Notes: a model not told the origin generated them from the sequence alone. A stretch of DNA of 64,000 bases from Streptosporangium becharense (GCF_014204985.1 NZ_JACHMP010000001.1:2728001-2792000); one strand, 5' to 3'; positions 53,146 through 62,781 are shown, counted from the stretch's first letter. Translations and numbers: made by a program.

Positions 53146-54078
53146 TCAGACGGAGCCGCTGACGCTCGGCGACCTGTCGAGGTCGGGCTCCAGATAGATG
53201 ACGCGGGCCGTCGGGACGGCGGCGCGGACCCGCTGCTCGGCCTCGTCGATGCCCCGGGCCACCTGGGCCGCCGTGTTGTCGTGGTCCACCGCGATCTTCG
53301 CGGCGACCAGGACCTCCTCGGGACCGAGGTGGAGGGTCCGCATGTGGATGACCCGCGTCACCTCGGGGGCAGCCTGCAGGGCATCGACGATCTTGGCTTC
53401 GATCTCCGGACCGGCACCCTCACCGATCAACAACGACTTGGTCTCGACCGCGAGGATGACCGCGATGACCCCGAGCAGGACACCGATCATCAGGGTGCCG
53501 ATGCCGTCCCAGACGGGGTTTCCGGTCACCACGGCCATGGTGACGCCGAAGAGAGCGAAGATCAGACCGAGCAGCGCGCCGAGGTCCTCCAGCACGATCA
53601 CCGGCAGCTCGGGCGACTTGGAACGGCGGATGAACTGCACCCAGGACTGGTCGCCCCGGATGTGGTTGGACTCGATGATGGCCGTCCGGAACGAGAACGA
53701 CTCGGCGATGATCGCGAAGATCAGCACGCCGAACGCCCATTGCGGGGACGTCAGCGGCTCCGGGTGGGAGATCTTGTGCCAGCCCTCGTAGAGGGAGAAG
53801 ACCGCGCCGATGGTGAACAGCACGACCGCCACCACGAACGCGTAGAAGTAACGCTCCCTGCCGTACCCGAAGGGGTGTTGGGGAGTGCGGGCACGCTGGG
53901 CTCGCTTGCCCCCGATGAGAAGAAGCGCCTGGTTGCCGGAGTCGGCCACCGAGTGGACCGACTCGGCGAGCATGGATGACGACCCCGTGAAGAGGAACGC
54001 CACGAACTTGGATGCCGCGATGGCCAGATTGGCGGCCAACGCCGCGATGATCGCCTTAGTACCGCCGCCCGCGCTCAC
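53146..54078 (-). CDS. cation diffusion facilitator transporter
   Basis: 310 residues with six transmembrane helices and a C-terminal cytosolic domain of the CDF family, which exports divalent metals (zinc, iron, cobalt, manganese) in exchange for protons. SMLAESVHSVADSGNQ in TM2 carries the HxxxD metal site, and VIVLEDLGALLGLIFALFG in TM5 has an acidic pair in place of the usual HD. HPFGYGRERYFYAF is another family mark. The GTG at 54078 has GGAGG five bases upstream. It lies 47 bp downstream of the SIS gene start of the next operon but transcribed with it on the same strand, so it may be the last gene of the manB operon. Confidence 0.88.
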   Translation of the reverse strand: MSAGGGTKAIIAALAANLAIAASKFVAFLFTGSSSMLAESVHSVADSGNQALLLIGGKRAQRARTPQHPFGYGRERYFYAFVVAVVLFTIGAVFSLYEGWHKISHPEPLTSPQWAFGVLIFAIIAESFSFRTAIIESNHIRGDQSWVQFIRRSKSPELPVIVLEDLGALLGLIFALFGVTMAVVTGNPVWDGIGTLMIGVLLGVIAVILAVETKSLLIGEGAGPEIEAKIVDALQAAPEVTRVIHMRTLHLGPEEVLVAAKIAVDHDNTAAQVARGIDEAEQRVRAAVPTARVIYLEPDLDRSPSVSGSV

Positions 54079-54125
54079 GGCAGCCTCCGCTCATTTATCT
54101 ATCCGAAAAAGGACGAAACAGGATC

Positions 54126-55232
54126 CTATTGTGAAACCCTCGCCTTGAGTTCTGTGATCGCCGCCACAGCTGAGGGGTCGATACCGTACCCGAGAGCGAG
54201 GTACGTACTCGCGAAGTCACCGAGTTCGATCAACACGGCCAGCCGCTCCAGCGGGTGGGTCCCCTCGCCGGTGACCTGGGTGACCCGGACGTCCCGGTCT
54301 TCCGCCAGCCGCAGCACCGCCTCGCAGCGCCGCGTCACCTGCCGGTGCTCCTCCACGTCGCGCAGCACGAACAGCCGGACCGCCCGGCCGCCGTCGTCGG
54401 CGAAGACGTCGCGCCGGGCGAGCGGGCCGTCGAGGACGGCGAGCTGACTGTGGTCGGAGCCGGGAATCTCTCCCCAGGTCGCCGGATACTTGCCGTTCTC
54501 GTTGAGCTGGGAGGCCCACCGCCGGGCGGCGACGGCCGTCAGCGGAGTGGACCCCCAGATCATCGGCACCGTCTCGGCGATCTCCATCGCCAGTGACTTG
54601 CCCGGATTGATGAACGACTCGCTGGCCGGACGGCAGCGGTGGGCGATGTCCTCCAGGCGCCGGGCGGTCTCCTCGAACACGTCCTCCCCGGCGACGATCA
54701 GGCCCAGCTCGGCCGCGGCGACGATCAGCGGCACCGTCAGCGACCACAGCGCGGCGCGCGCCGAGCCGTCCGGCTCGACGGGCACGAAGGGTGCCCCCGC
54801 CTGCCGGGCGACCGCCTGCAGCGGCGAGTCGGGCCCGCCGACGGCGAGCAGGCGGCAGCCCCGGCGCACCGCCTCGGCCGCCACCGCGAGCGTCTCCTCG
54901 GTCCGGCCCGAACGCGACACGACGATCACCAGGTCGGTCGCGCCGATCCAGCCCGGCAGCCGGTAGGACCTGACGGTGAGCACCGGCAGCGGTGCGCCGT
55001 AGCCGCACACCGCGTTCAGGATGTCGCCGGCGGTGCCCGCCCCGCCCAGACCGGCGACCACGATCGCCCTGGGCCGCCCGTCACGGGCGATGGAGGGCAG
55101 CGCCGACTCCAGCGCGGCCCGCCGGGAGGTGCGGATCTGCGCGGCCGAGGCGGCCACCGCGCGCAGCATCCCCGACGGGTCGCCCTCGGTCAACAGGCCC
55201 TGATCGTCGAGCCGATCGGGCTCCCAGTTCAC
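54126..55232 (-). CDS. SIS-domain phosphoglucose/phosphomannose isomerase-like protein
   Basis: 368 residues with two SIS domains: [20 protein letters not shown] and [20 protein letters not shown] in the first, and [20 protein letters not shown] with [20 protein letters not shown] in the second, the active-site region of the bifunctional PGI/PMI family. It corresponds to Rv3256c beside manB. In M. tuberculosis manA follows, but here a metal transporter does. The GTG at 55232 overlaps the Trm112-like stop as GTGA, so the three genes manB, trm112-like and this one form a tight operon for mannose or hexose-phosphate metabolism. Confidence 0.88.
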   Translation of the reverse strand: MNWEPDRLDDQGLLTEGDPSGMLRAVAASAAQIRTSRRAALESALPSIARDGRPRAIVVAGLGGAGTAGDILNAVCGYGAPLPVLTVRSYRLPGWIGATDLVIVVSRSGRTEETLAVAAEAVRRGCRLLAVGGPDSPLQAVARQAGAPFVPVEPDGSARAALWSLTVPLIVAAAELGLIVAGEDVFEETARRLEDIAHRCRPASESFINPGKSLAMEIAETVPMIWGSTPLTAVAARRWASQLNENGKYPATWGEIPGSDHSQLAVLDGPLARRDVFADDGGRAVRLFVLRDVEEHRQVTRRCEAVLRLAEDRDVRVTQVTGEGTHPLERLAVLIELGDFASTYLALGYGIDPSAVAAITELKARVSQ

Positions 55233-55402
55233 GACTTCCGCGCCTCGTCCACGAGCAGGACCGGGATGTCGTCACGGACCGGGTACACCAGGCCGCAGGC
55301 GGCGGAGGTGCAGGACAGCTCGTCCACCTCCGGCTCGGCACGCAGCGGGGACTTGCAGTTGGGACAGGCCAGGATCTCAAGCAGCCAGTCGTCGATCTTC
55401 AC
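55229..55402 (-). CDS. Trm112-family small zinc-binding protein
   Basis: 57 residues, shorter than most predictions would list. It reads [20 protein letters not shown], then [20 protein letters not shown] and ends ARKS. Two Cys pairs (CPNC, and the later Cys residues of SCTSAAC) form the zinc site of Trm112/YcaR-like proteins, which activate methyltransferases. The GTG at 55402 has GAGGAGC, within the manB 3-prime end, seven bases upstream. It lies four bases after the manB stop and overlaps the SIS gene start. The operon links it to mannose metabolism, but its methyltransferase partner is unknown. Confidence 0.87.
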   Translation of the reverse strand: MKIDDWLLEILACPNCKSPLRAEPEVDELSCTSAACGLVYPVRDDIPVLLVDEARKS

Positions 55403-55406
55403 GTGC

Positions 55407-56765
55407 TCAGCTCCTCACGGCAGCCAGGACTTCGTCCCTGATCGCTGCCATCTGATTCTCGTCGGCCGCCTCGGCGTTCAGCCTGAGCAGCGGCTCGGTG
55501 TTGGACGGACGAAGATTGAACCACCAGCCGGGACCGGATACGGTCAGGCCGTCCAGCTCGTCGAAGACGACACCGTCGCGGGCGGCGAACATCTCGCGGA
55601 CCCGCGCGGTCGCCGCGGCCTGGTCGGCGACCGTGCTGTTGATCTCTCCAGAAGCCGCGTAACGGGTGAAGTCGGCCAGGATCTCGGAGAGCGGCCGGTC
55701 CTGCCCGCCCAGCGCGGCCAGCACGTGCAGTGCGGCCAGCATGCCGGAGTCGGCGAACCAGAAGTCCTTGAAGTAGTAGTGCGCGGAGTGCTCGCCGCCG
55801 AAGACCGCGCCGGTCGCGGCCATCTCGGCCTTGATGAACGAGTGGCCCACCCGGGTGCGGACCGGCCGGCCGCCGTGCTCGGCGACGATCTCCGGGACGG
55901 CCCGCGAGGTGATCAGGTTGTGGATGACGGCGGCGCCGGGATGCCTGGCCAGCTCGCGTGCCGCGACCAGCGCGGTGATCGCGGACGGGGAGACCGACTC
56001 GCCGCGCTCGTCGACGACCCAGCAACGGTCGGCGTCGCCGTCGAAGGCCAGGCCGATGTCGGCGCCCACGTCGAGCACGGCCTTCTGCAGGTCGCGCAGG
56101 TTCTCCGGCTCGATGGGGTTGGCCTCGTGGTTGGGGAAGGTGCCGTCCAGCTCGAAGTACAGGGCGGTCAGCTCGACGGGCAGCCCCTCGAAGACCACCG
56201 GGACCGTGTGACCGCCCATTCCGTTGCCTGCGTCGACCACGACCCGCAGCGGCCGGATCGCGGACAGGTCGACCAGGGTGCGCAGGTGGTCGGCGTAGCC
56301 GCGCAGCAGGTCGCGTTCGGAGACCTTCCCGGCCCCGGTGGCGTCGCCGAGGACGCCCGATCGCAGGATCTCGGCGGCCCGGTCGCGGATCTCGGTGAGC
56401 CCGGTGCCGCTGCCGATGGGAACGGCTCCGGCCCTGCACATCTTCATGCCGTTGTAGCGGGCCGGGTTGTGGCTGGCGGTGAACATCACGCCGGGCAGGC
56501 CGAGACTGCCGCTGGCGTAGTAGAGCAGGTCGGTGGAGCCCAGACCCGCGTTGATCACGTCCGCCCCCCGCGAGGTGGCACCGCGGGTGAAGGCGGCGGC
56601 CAGTGGTGCCGACGACTCGCGCATGTCATGCGCGACGACGGCGGTCGCGGCCCCGGTCACCTCCACGAATGCCGCGCCGACCGCCTGCGCGGTCTCCTCG
56701 TCGAGTTCGTCCGGCACGACGCCTCGAACGTCGTACGCCTTGAAGATCTTGGCGAGGTCGCCCAC
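55407..56765 (-). CDS. manB: phosphomannomutase/phosphoglucomutase ManB
   Basis: 452 residues; interconverts mannose-6-P and mannose-1-P (precursor of GDP-mannose) and probably glucose phosphates. Phosphoserine loop [14 protein letters not shown], metal site FDGDADRC, sugar-specificity loop [10 protein letters not shown] and phosphate-binding [12 protein letters not shown] are all intact. The GTG at 56765 ([15 protein letters not shown]) has GGAG five bases upstream. First gene of manB, trm112-like and SIS genes; DUF3499 lies just upstream. Confidence 0.95.
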   Translation of the reverse strand: MGDLAKIFKAYDVRGVVPDELDEETAQAVGAAFVEVTGAATAVVAHDMRESSAPLAAAFTRGATSRGADVINAGLGSTDLLYYASGSLGLPGVMFTASHNPARYNGMKMCRAGAVPIGSGTGLTEIRDRAAEILRSGVLGDATGAGKVSERDLLRGYADHLRTLVDLSAIRPLRVVVDAGNGMGGHTVPVVFEGLPVELTALYFELDGTFPNHEANPIEPENLRDLQKAVLDVGADIGLAFDGDADRCWVVDERGESVSPSAITALVAARELARHPGAAVIHNLITSRAVPEIVAEHGGRPVRTRVGHSFIKAEMAATGAVFGGEHSAHYYFKDFWFADSGMLAALHVLAALGGQDRPLSEILADFTRYAASGEINSTVADQAAATARVREMFAARDGVVFDELDGLTVSGPGWWFNLRPSNTEPLLRLNAEAADENQMAAIRDEVLAAVRS

Positions 56766-56814
56766 TCCAGCTCCACTTTCTGTGTCGTGTCCGCTGGCCC
56801 CCAGCCTAGTAGTG

Positions 56815-57183
56815 TCAGCGGTCGCGCTGGGGCTGAGCCGAGCGGAGCACCCGCAGGTGGCCTCTGCGGCCCACCTCCACCCCCTGGCCGACCGGCTCGG
56901 CGCCGCCGCTCGGAGCGGGCCTGGCGGCCTCGCGGACCGCGTTGGCGAGGGCTTCGAGGTCGTCCGTGCTCGGCGGCGCACCGTCGGTGGGCAACCGGAC
57001 GACCTCCCATCCGCGGGGCGCCGTGAGCCGCTCGGCATGCTCGGCACACAGGTCGTAACAGTGCGGCTCGGCGTACGTAGCCAAGGGCCCGAGAACAGCG
57101 GTCGAATCGGCGTAGACGTACGTGAGCGTGAAAACGGCAGGCTGACTGCACGCGGTGCGGGAACAGCGGCGGACGGGGCTCAC
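56815..57183 (-). CDS. DUF3499-family zinc-ribbon-like protein
   Basis: 122 residues. The conserved core is RRCSRTACSQPAVFTLTYVY, then ADSTAVLGPLATYAEPHCYD and LCAEHAERLTAPRGWEVVRL; the four or five cysteines and a His fit a structural zinc site. It corresponds to Rv3258c, conserved between manB and a zincin-like gene throughout actinobacteria. I chose the GTG at 57183 because TACGGT ends six bases upstream, a leaderless arrangement; a GTG at 57219 would add 12 residues. Function unknown. Confidence 0.86.
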   Translation of the reverse strand: MSPVRRCSRTACSQPAVFTLTYVYADSTAVLGPLATYAEPHCYDLCAEHAERLTAPRGWEVVRLPTDGAPPSTDDLEALANAVREAARPAPSGGAEPVGQGVEVGRRGHLRVLRSAQPQRDR

Positions 57184-57189
57184 GGTGGG

Positions 57190-57382
57190 ACCGTATCCGG
57201 TAAGCGTCCGGGGCGCCACTATCTGAGCGCTCTTAAAGAGCGTGTCGCCACAATTCGGACACGTGTCCCGGCTTCCACCCGCCTGTACGACTTACGCCCG
57301 CTGTCAACGCCGCCCTGCGGGTTCGGCAACGCCCGCCGGAGAGGCTTCGGGAACGCCCGCCGGAAGGGGCAGCATCTAAGCT
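57190..57382. promoter_or_regulatory. divergent leaderless promoters and a 15-bp inverted repeat
   Basis: TACGGT (57195-57190, minus) ends six bases before the DUF3499 GTG; TAAGCT (57377-57382, plus) ends six bases before the metallopeptidase GTG. Between them, CGCTCTT-A-AAGAGCG (57228-57242) is a perfect 7-1-7 inverted repeat, an operator candidate for the divergent pair. A 24-bp direct repeat (from 57322 and 57346) follows. Confidence 0.6.
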
Positions 57383-57388
57383 GGGCGG

Positions 57389-57841
57389 GTGAGCTCGGCA
57401 CCCGGCAGACGTCCTCCCCGTAGACGCGACAGGCACGGCCGCGGCCTGCGAGGTCCGCTCGCCCCCTCGCACGTGCCGATCGCCAAGGCCCGCAGCGAGC
57501 GCTTCGACGACCTCGTGCTCGACTCGGTCGACCGGCTCAAGCCCCGGTGGGGCAGGCAGCTGGCGGCCGTGGAGTTCGCCGTCGAGGAGGTGCCGCCGGT
57601 CAGCGAGCTGGGCGACGGCCCCGGCCTGCTGAGCGGCGACCCGATCCCGTTCGGCCGCTCCGAGCCCGCGACGGGGGGCAACCCGGCGGTGGTGGTCATC
57701 TACCGCCGCCCGCTGGAGAGCCGGGCCCGCGACCGCGACCACCTCGGCGCGATGGTGCACGAGACGGTGGTCGAGCAGGTCGCCGGCCTCCTCGGGCTCT
57801 CCCCCGAGTCGATCGACCCCGGCTTCGACGACCACGACTGA
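57389..57841 (+). CDS. zincin-like metallopeptidase-family protein with degenerate active site
   Basis: 150 residues of the small metallopeptidase-like family (PF06262 type), corresponding to Rv3259. FDDLVLDSVDRLKPRW and VVVIYRRPLE are conserved. The helix that carries HExxH in active members reads VHETVVEQVAGLLGLS: His and Glu remain but the second zinc His is replaced by Glu, so classical zinc-protease chemistry is doubtful. The GTG at 57389 is probably leaderless. Divergent from DUF3499. Confidence 0.83.
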   Translation: MSSAPGRRPPRRRDRHGRGLRGPLAPSHVPIAKARSERFDDLVLDSVDRLKPRWGRQLAAVEFAVEEVPPVSELGDGPGLLSGDPIPFGRSEPATGGNPAVVVIYRRPLESRARDRDHLGAMVHETVVEQVAGLLGLSPESIDPGFDDHD

Positions 57842-57842
57842 C

Positions 57843-57962
57843 GGGCCTCCCCGTCCCCGGACCTCACGGCAGTACGACCGGCGGGCCTCCCCGCCCCCGG
57901 ACGTCACCGCGTCACGACCGACGGACCTCTCCCTCCCGGGACGTCACGGCAGTACGACGGCG
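57843..57962. repeat. three 40-bp tandem copies of a gene end
   Basis: Three diverged 40-bp units (57843-57882, 57883-57922, 57923-57962). The third overlaps the 3-prime end of the DUF5719 gene, including its stop codon and the sequence TCACGGCAGTACGAC. The array therefore looks like two duplications of that gene end into the convergent gap. Confidence 0.8.
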
Positions 57963-59356
57963 GCGGACTCGGTGATCGGCGGGACCAGTGCCCAGGTCCG
58001 GGCCGTGGCCAGCGGCTGGACCGTCAGCGCCTGGCCGCCCTTGAGCCGCTCCTCCATCACGCGACCGCCGTACACCGGCCCGGAGCCCGGCAGCGGCAGC
58101 AGGACCACCGCGAAGGGCCCGTCCACCTCGGGAAGCTTGACCTGCTTGGTCCGGCCTGCGGGAATGTCGACCTGGAACGGCTGGCGCGGCTCCCCCTTCC
58201 GGGGCAGCACCTGCACGCTGACCCTCCCTATCGTGTCCGGCGCGGTCAGCAGCAGGCGGGAGTTCCTCTTGCCGCCCGTGCGGTTGTCGGCGACCACGCT
58301 GCCCAGGTCGATCGGGACGGCACCGGCGGTGAAGGCCACATCGCCCCGCGCGCCGGTTCCCGTGGCGACCAGCCCGGCCACGATCGGCGCGTCGGAGGTG
58401 AGCACGAGCGCGGCCGGCCGGCCGCCGACACCGGCGGACAGGTCGAGGGTGGCCACGGAGCGGGCGGGCACCTCGACCACTTCGCGGCCCTTGAGGGCGT
58501 AGCCGCCGTCGGAGGTGAGCACTTTGACCTCGACCAGGGTGTCGGTCTCCTCGACGGAGGCGACGAGGAGCCGGCGTTCGCCGCCGCCGCCCGGAACGCC
58601 CGGCACCACCACCCTGGTGGCCGGCGGCGCGGCGGCGGGCAGCCAGTCGACCCCCCGCCCGTCACTCATGACGGCCCGGGCCGCGGCGGCGACCCGGCCG
58701 GAGACCGTACGGACGTGCAGGGCCATGACCAGCGGCGACGGTGCCAGCTCCGCGACCTTGACGGTGCGGCTCTCCCCGGCTCTGAGCGTGAGGACCCCGC
58801 CGGTGTCGCCGAAGACCGGGCCCTCACCCGCGTGGACCATGACCTCCACGACGGCCGGGGCGAGGTCGGCGTTGGTCAGGTGGAGCGTGACGTCGGCCGC
58901 GGCGGGCCCGGGACCGACCAGCCAGGTGCTCGCCACCGGCTCCGTGCACCGAACCCCGGCCAGGCCCCGTTGCCCGCCCGAGGTCTCCCTGCGGGTCTGC
59001 GCCACCTCCAGACCGGCCGCCATCCCGCCGGTGGCCGTCGTGACCAGGGGCGGCGACCCGGCGGGCACCTCCTCGTGCCAGAGCGTGCCGGGTGCGTCGA
59101 GCGTGGCCAGGGTCCTGTCACCGGTGACGAGGGTCGTGGTGCCCGTGCCCTGCCCGCCCACCGGGGTGATCACGCCGACGCCCGCCGCGCCGGGAGCCGG
59201 GCAGACGGTCGTCACCTCGGCCACGGGCACCCTCTCCGGGCCCGGCGGCCGGACGGTGGCGTCCGGCCGGCCGGCGGACGCCACCCCGTACAGGGTGAAC
59301 AACGCCACCAGCACCAACGCCGGCAGGCTGTACCGGTTCTCGGCCAGAGATTTCAC
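57944..59356 (-). CDS. DUF5719-family secreted/membrane-anchored protein
   Basis: 470 residues. One N-terminal transmembrane anchor (SLPALVLVALFTLYGVASAG), then a beta-rich extracellular region of Val/Ala/Gly-rich repeats typical of DUF5719 (TLVTGDRTLATLDAPGTLWH, ESRTVKVAELAPSPLVMALH, PARSVATLDLSAG). No catalytic motif. The GTG at 59356 overlaps the stop of the glycosyltransferase gene as GTGA, so the two are made together; in actinobacteria DUF5719 always seems to follow this large GT2 gene, and it may act on the glycosylated product or stabilise the enzyme outside the membrane. Confidence 0.85.
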   Translation of the reverse strand: MKSLAENRYSLPALVLVALFTLYGVASAGRPDATVRPPGPERVPVAEVTTVCPAPGAAGVGVITPVGGQGTGTTTLVTGDRTLATLDAPGTLWHEEVPAGSPPLVTTATGGMAAGLEVAQTRRETSGGQRGLAGVRCTEPVASTWLVGPGPAAADVTLHLTNADLAPAVVEVMVHAGEGPVFGDTGGVLTLRAGESRTVKVAELAPSPLVMALHVRTVSGRVAAAARAVMSDGRGVDWLPAAAPPATRVVVPGVPGGGGERRLLVASVEETDTLVEVKVLTSDGGYALKGREVVEVPARSVATLDLSAGVGGRPAALVLTSDAPIVAGLVATGTGARGDVAFTAGAVPIDLGSVVADNRTGGKRNSRLLLTAPDTIGRVSVQVLPRKGEPRQPFQVDIPAGRTKQVKLPEVDGPFAVVLLPLPGSGPVYGGRVMEERLKGGQALTVQPLATARTWALVPPITESAAVVLP

Positions 59357-62214
59357 CGGGTGACCGGCTTCCGCACGGGCACGGGCCGCTCCTGTGGGAC
59401 GGGTTCCCGGCCGTCGCTCCGCGAGCCGGGAGCCGCGAGGGCCACGACGACGATCACCAGCACGGCCTGACCCCACAGCCGGCGGCCGTGCCAGGGGTCA
59501 CCGGGCGGGGCCGCCGGGACGGTCACCGGCTGCGTCAGCCGCCACACCCCGACCGCGCGGGACAGGCTCATCCTGGCCAGCGCGGGCTGGGAGTCGAGGG
59601 CCCCGCTGATCCGCGGGTCGACGGGCGCGGCCAGCACCACGAACCGCACGCCGTGCGCCGCCAGCACGCGGGCGTCGTCACCGCCCCGGCCCGACACCAG
59701 CCCGGCCGCCGCGAGACGGACCCGTTCCCTGGGACCGTCCGGGACGGGGATGTCGGCCTCGCCGACGATCGGGGTCCGGCCGCGCAGCACGGTGTAGAGC
59801 AGGCCGTCTTCCGTGCCGCGCAACACCAGGGTTCGTTCGCCGCCCGTGGAGTTCGCCGCGGCCAGGGCGGGGACGACGTCGCGGACGGTGCCGCGGAGCG
59901 GGCCGTCGGCACCCTCGGCGATCCACATGCCCGCCGCGAGCAGCGGTGTGGAGAAGGCGACCAGCACGACGCCGAGCGCGGCGACCCGGCGTGGGCCGCC
60001 GGCCGCCCGGAACTCGGCGATCCGGTCGGCGGTGAGCGCGGCCACCACCAGCATGCCGGTGGCCGCGAAGGCCAGCGGCACGCCCGGCCAGGCCGGGGCC
60101 GCCACGCCGCCGCCCACGGGGGTGACCTGGGTCCGGCTGACCAGGATCGCCACCAGCAGACCGAAGAGCGTGACACCCCAGCCGACCGCGACGGCCAGCC
60201 GGTTGCGGCGCGTCAGCGACGCGGCGAGGCACGCGGCGACGAGGCCGCCGGTCACCCAGAGCGGCGGCATGCCGGGGCCGCCGGGGCTGAGCAGCAGCAA
60301 CGACCGGGCGGGCAGCCCGGTCTCGACCAGGGAGGGCTGGTGCAGGCCCGCCTCCAGCAGCAGCCGGCCCGGGTCGGCGGCTGTCTGGACCAGCCACGGG
60401 AGCAGCAGCACCACGGGCACCGTGAACGCCACGACCATCGAGACGGCGGCGCCGCGGCGCGGGAAGGCCAGTGCCGCCAGCGCGCCGAGGACCGCGGTGA
60501 GCGGGTGGACCAGCGGGACGAAGGCGGTGCCGACCGCGAGCAGCAGGCCCAGGCACCAGGCCGCGCGACGGGCACGGCGCCGTTCCCCGGTCAGCACCCT
60601 GGTGGCGAGCGCCGCGTAGAGGGGCAGCAGCACGAGGACCACCGCGGTGCCGAGCCGCCCGGCGGCCACCGCTCCGGTGGCCACCGGCAGCAGGGCGTAG
60701 GAGGCGGCCAGCCAGACCCGAGTCCACCGTCCGGGGATCATCGACCGCGTCGCCGCGTACGCGGACAGGCCCGCCAGCGGCACGCAGCCGAGTAGCAGCA
60801 ACGAGACCGCGAGCCAGGTCTTGCCGAACAGCAGGCCGGCCAGGACCGCCAGCACCGCGACGTACGGCGGTGCCCACGCGTCGCTGCCCAGACCGGTCTG
60901 GTGGTACTCCTCGCGGTAGAGATCCCACAGGTCGGAGGCCCCGCCGATCACCGGGACGAGCGCTCCGCCGCCCAGCCTGGCGCCGCCGAACAGGGACCGC
61001 TCGGCGGCCAGCGTCACCAGGGTCAGCGCCAGGAAGAGCAGGACGCCCGGGTTCGTGAAGACGCGTTGCGTCACCCCGACGTCGGTGAGCAGTTCCTCGC
61101 CGTCCTCCTGCCGGGCGGCCACGGCGTGGTGGCGTCCGGCGGACTCCACGAAACCGGTCCCGGCCAGGTAGCTCCGCACCCGGTCGGCGAGCCGCCGCCA
61201 GCCGGCACCCGGCGGGGTCAGCAGGCGGCGGACCGTGCCGTACGACTGCTCGCGGCCCGCGGCGCGGGCCCGCCGGGCCCTGAGCATCCGGGCCGGATGG
61301 CCGAACACCGAGCCGAAGGCGAGGAACTCGTCCAGCGCGGCCGCGGGCTGCTTCGCCGCGAGGAACAGCGCCGTACGCAGGAGCGAGCCGACCATGTTGC
61401 GGATCAGCGCCAGCAGCAGCGGCCGGAACGGCAGGTTCGCCATGACGACGAACATGGCGTTGCGGCGGTCGAGGCGGCGGGGATGGTCACCGCTCACGGT
61501 GATGCGGCGCCGGCGCCGGGCCGCGGCCTCGGCGTGCCACGCGACCGCCCGGGTGACGTTCAGCACCCGGTATCCGGCCGACCTGACCCGCCAGCACAGG
61601 TCGAGGTCGTCCCGGAAGAGCGGCAGGGCGGGGTCGAGGCCGCCGACCTCCTCCCAGACGTCCCTGCGGATCAGCATGCCCGCGGTGGAGACCGAGAGCA
61701 CGTCCCTGACACCGTCGTACTGGCCCTGGTCGTACTCGCGGGCCTCCAGGCCGGTGTCCCTGCGGCCGGTGCGGTCGACGGTGACGCCCACCTCCAGCAG
61801 CAGGCGCCGGTCCAGCCAGTCGCGGAGCTTCGGGCCGAGGACCGCCGCCTTCGGGTCCTGGTCCGCGGCCCGGAGCAGGGTCTGCAGGGCGTGGGAGTCG
61901 GGAGCGCAGTCGTCGTGCAGCAGCCAGATCCACTCCTGCCCGTCATCGGGCCCGAGCCGGTCGAGAACCTCGGCCACGGCCTCGCCGAAACCGGTCGAAC
62001 GCGGAAGCGACAGAACGGCCCGGGGGCCGAAGGCACCGGCCAGCAGCGCGGCGCTGCCGTCCCTGCTGCCGTTGTCCACCCCGACGATCCGATCCGCCGG
62101 GCGGGTCTGCCGGAGCAGGGCTTCGAGCGTCTCTCCCAGCCACCGGGAGCCGTCGTGGGACACGACGATCGCGGTGACGGTGTGGTGGGGGTGCGGGGGG
62201 TCGGTGATGGACAT
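59353..62214 (-). CDS. large membrane glycosyltransferase, GT2
   Basis: 953 residues. N-terminal GT-A domain of family 2: VTAIVVSHDGSRWL, VGVDNGSRDGSAAL, WLLHDDCAPDSHALQTLL, then LFRDDLDLCWRVRSAGYRV with the catalytic/acceptor motif. The C-terminal two thirds contain about 12 to 14 transmembrane helices and an external loop region, resembling lipid-linked sugar transferases. It probably builds a cell-envelope polysaccharide or glycoprotein glycan. Start ATG 62214; the ribosome binding site (GGGAT) is weak. Forms an operon with DUF5719 downstream; whiB lies upstream with its own terminator. Confidence 0.88.
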   Translation of the reverse strand: MSITDPPHPHHTVTAIVVSHDGSRWLGETLEALLRQTRPADRIVGVDNGSRDGSAALLAGAFGPRAVLSLPRSTGFGEAVAEVLDRLGPDDGQEWIWLLHDDCAPDSHALQTLLRAADQDPKAAVLGPKLRDWLDRRLLLEVGVTVDRTGRRDTGLEAREYDQGQYDGVRDVLSVSTAGMLIRRDVWEEVGGLDPALPLFRDDLDLCWRVRSAGYRVLNVTRAVAWHAEAAARRRRRITVSGDHPRRLDRRNAMFVVMANLPFRPLLLALIRNMVGSLLRTALFLAAKQPAAALDEFLAFGSVFGHPARMLRARRARAAGREQSYGTVRRLLTPPGAGWRRLADRVRSYLAGTGFVESAGRHHAVAARQEDGEELLTDVGVTQRVFTNPGVLLFLALTLVTLAAERSLFGGARLGGGALVPVIGGASDLWDLYREEYHQTGLGSDAWAPPYVAVLAVLAGLLFGKTWLAVSLLLLGCVPLAGLSAYAATRSMIPGRWTRVWLAASYALLPVATGAVAAGRLGTAVVLVLLPLYAALATRVLTGERRRARRAAWCLGLLLAVGTAFVPLVHPLTAVLGALAALAFPRRGAAVSMVVAFTVPVVLLLPWLVQTAADPGRLLLEAGLHQPSLVETGLPARSLLLLSPGGPGMPPLWVTGGLVAACLAASLTRRNRLAVAVGWGVTLFGLLVAILVSRTQVTPVGGGVAAPAWPGVPLAFAATGMLVVAALTADRIAEFRAAGGPRRVAALGVVLVAFSTPLLAAGMWIAEGADGPLRGTVRDVVPALAAANSTGGERTLVLRGTEDGLLYTVLRGRTPIVGEADIPVPDGPRERVRLAAAGLVSGRGGDDARVLAAHGVRFVVLAAPVDPRISGALDSQPALARMSLSRAVGVWRLTQPVTVPAAPPGDPWHGRRLWGQAVLVIVVVALAAPGSRSDGREPVPQERPVPVRKPVTR

Positions 62215-62318
62215 ACATCCCGGGGTTCAGGAGGCGGGGACGATCGGCACGGCACCGATATGCAGCCTATGTCTGATCATGGGGGTCTGACTATGTCTTA
62301 CACCTGGTTACCCGCACG

Positions 62319-62354
62319 AAAAAGGGGTCACGTGACCTCAGTCACGTGACCCCT
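62319..62354 (-). terminator. intrinsic terminator of whiB
   Basis: AGGGGTCACGTGAC pairs perfectly with its 14-base complement over a CTCA loop and is followed, in the minus direction, by TTTTT (A run at 62319-62323). Such a U-tract terminator is rare in high-GC actinobacteria, most of whose terminators in this window lack the U run. Confidence 0.93.
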
Positions 62355-62435
62355 GGACATATTCATCAGGCGTCCCCCACCGGGACGCTGTCAACTCCCT
62401 GTCAGAACCGGTCGAGCCGCCTGGGCACCAGGCGT

Positions 62436-62696
62436 TCAGACCGCCTCCCGCTTGATCCGTCGGCGTTCCCGCTCGGACAGCCCACCCCAGATGCCGAACC
62501 GCTCATCATGCTCCAGTGCGTACTCAAGACACTCGGCACGCACCTCACAGGAACGGCAGACCTTCTTGGCCTCCCTGGTCGAGCCGCCCTTCTCCGGGAA
62601 GAACGCCTCAGGATCGGTCTGCGCGCACAGAGCGCGCTCCTGCCAACCAAGCTGCTCTTCAGCGATGCTGTCTTGTGCGATGACCAGGTCGGCCAC
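62436..62696 (-). CDS. whiB: WhiB-family iron-sulfur transcription factor
   Basis: 86 residues, closest to WhiB of Streptomyces and WhiB2 of M. tuberculosis. Cysteines 24, 47, 50 and 56 (C-x22-CxxC-x5-C) bind the [4Fe-4S] cluster; GIWGG (68-72) and the basic tail ERERRRIKREAV bind sigma-A and DNA. With WhiA it controls the septation of aerial hyphae and FtsZ expression. The GTG at 62696 has AGGGAGG six bases upstream. Position next to DUF3499/manB genes matches Rv3260c. Confidence 0.95.
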   Translation of the reverse strand: MADLVIAQDSIAEEQLGWQERALCAQTDPEAFFPEKGGSTREAKKVCRSCEVRAECLEYALEHDERFGIWGGLSERERRRIKREAV

Positions 62697-62781
62697 TGCA
62701 CACCTCCCTGCCGCACGCCCGCAAATGGAGCCCCCCTATGAACGCCTCCCCCTTACCCACCCAGAGAAAGACGTAACAACA

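Noticed and set aside
57389-57841. Active zinc metalloprotease
   Set aside because: The HExxH second His is Glu, so I call it zincin-like rather than a protease.
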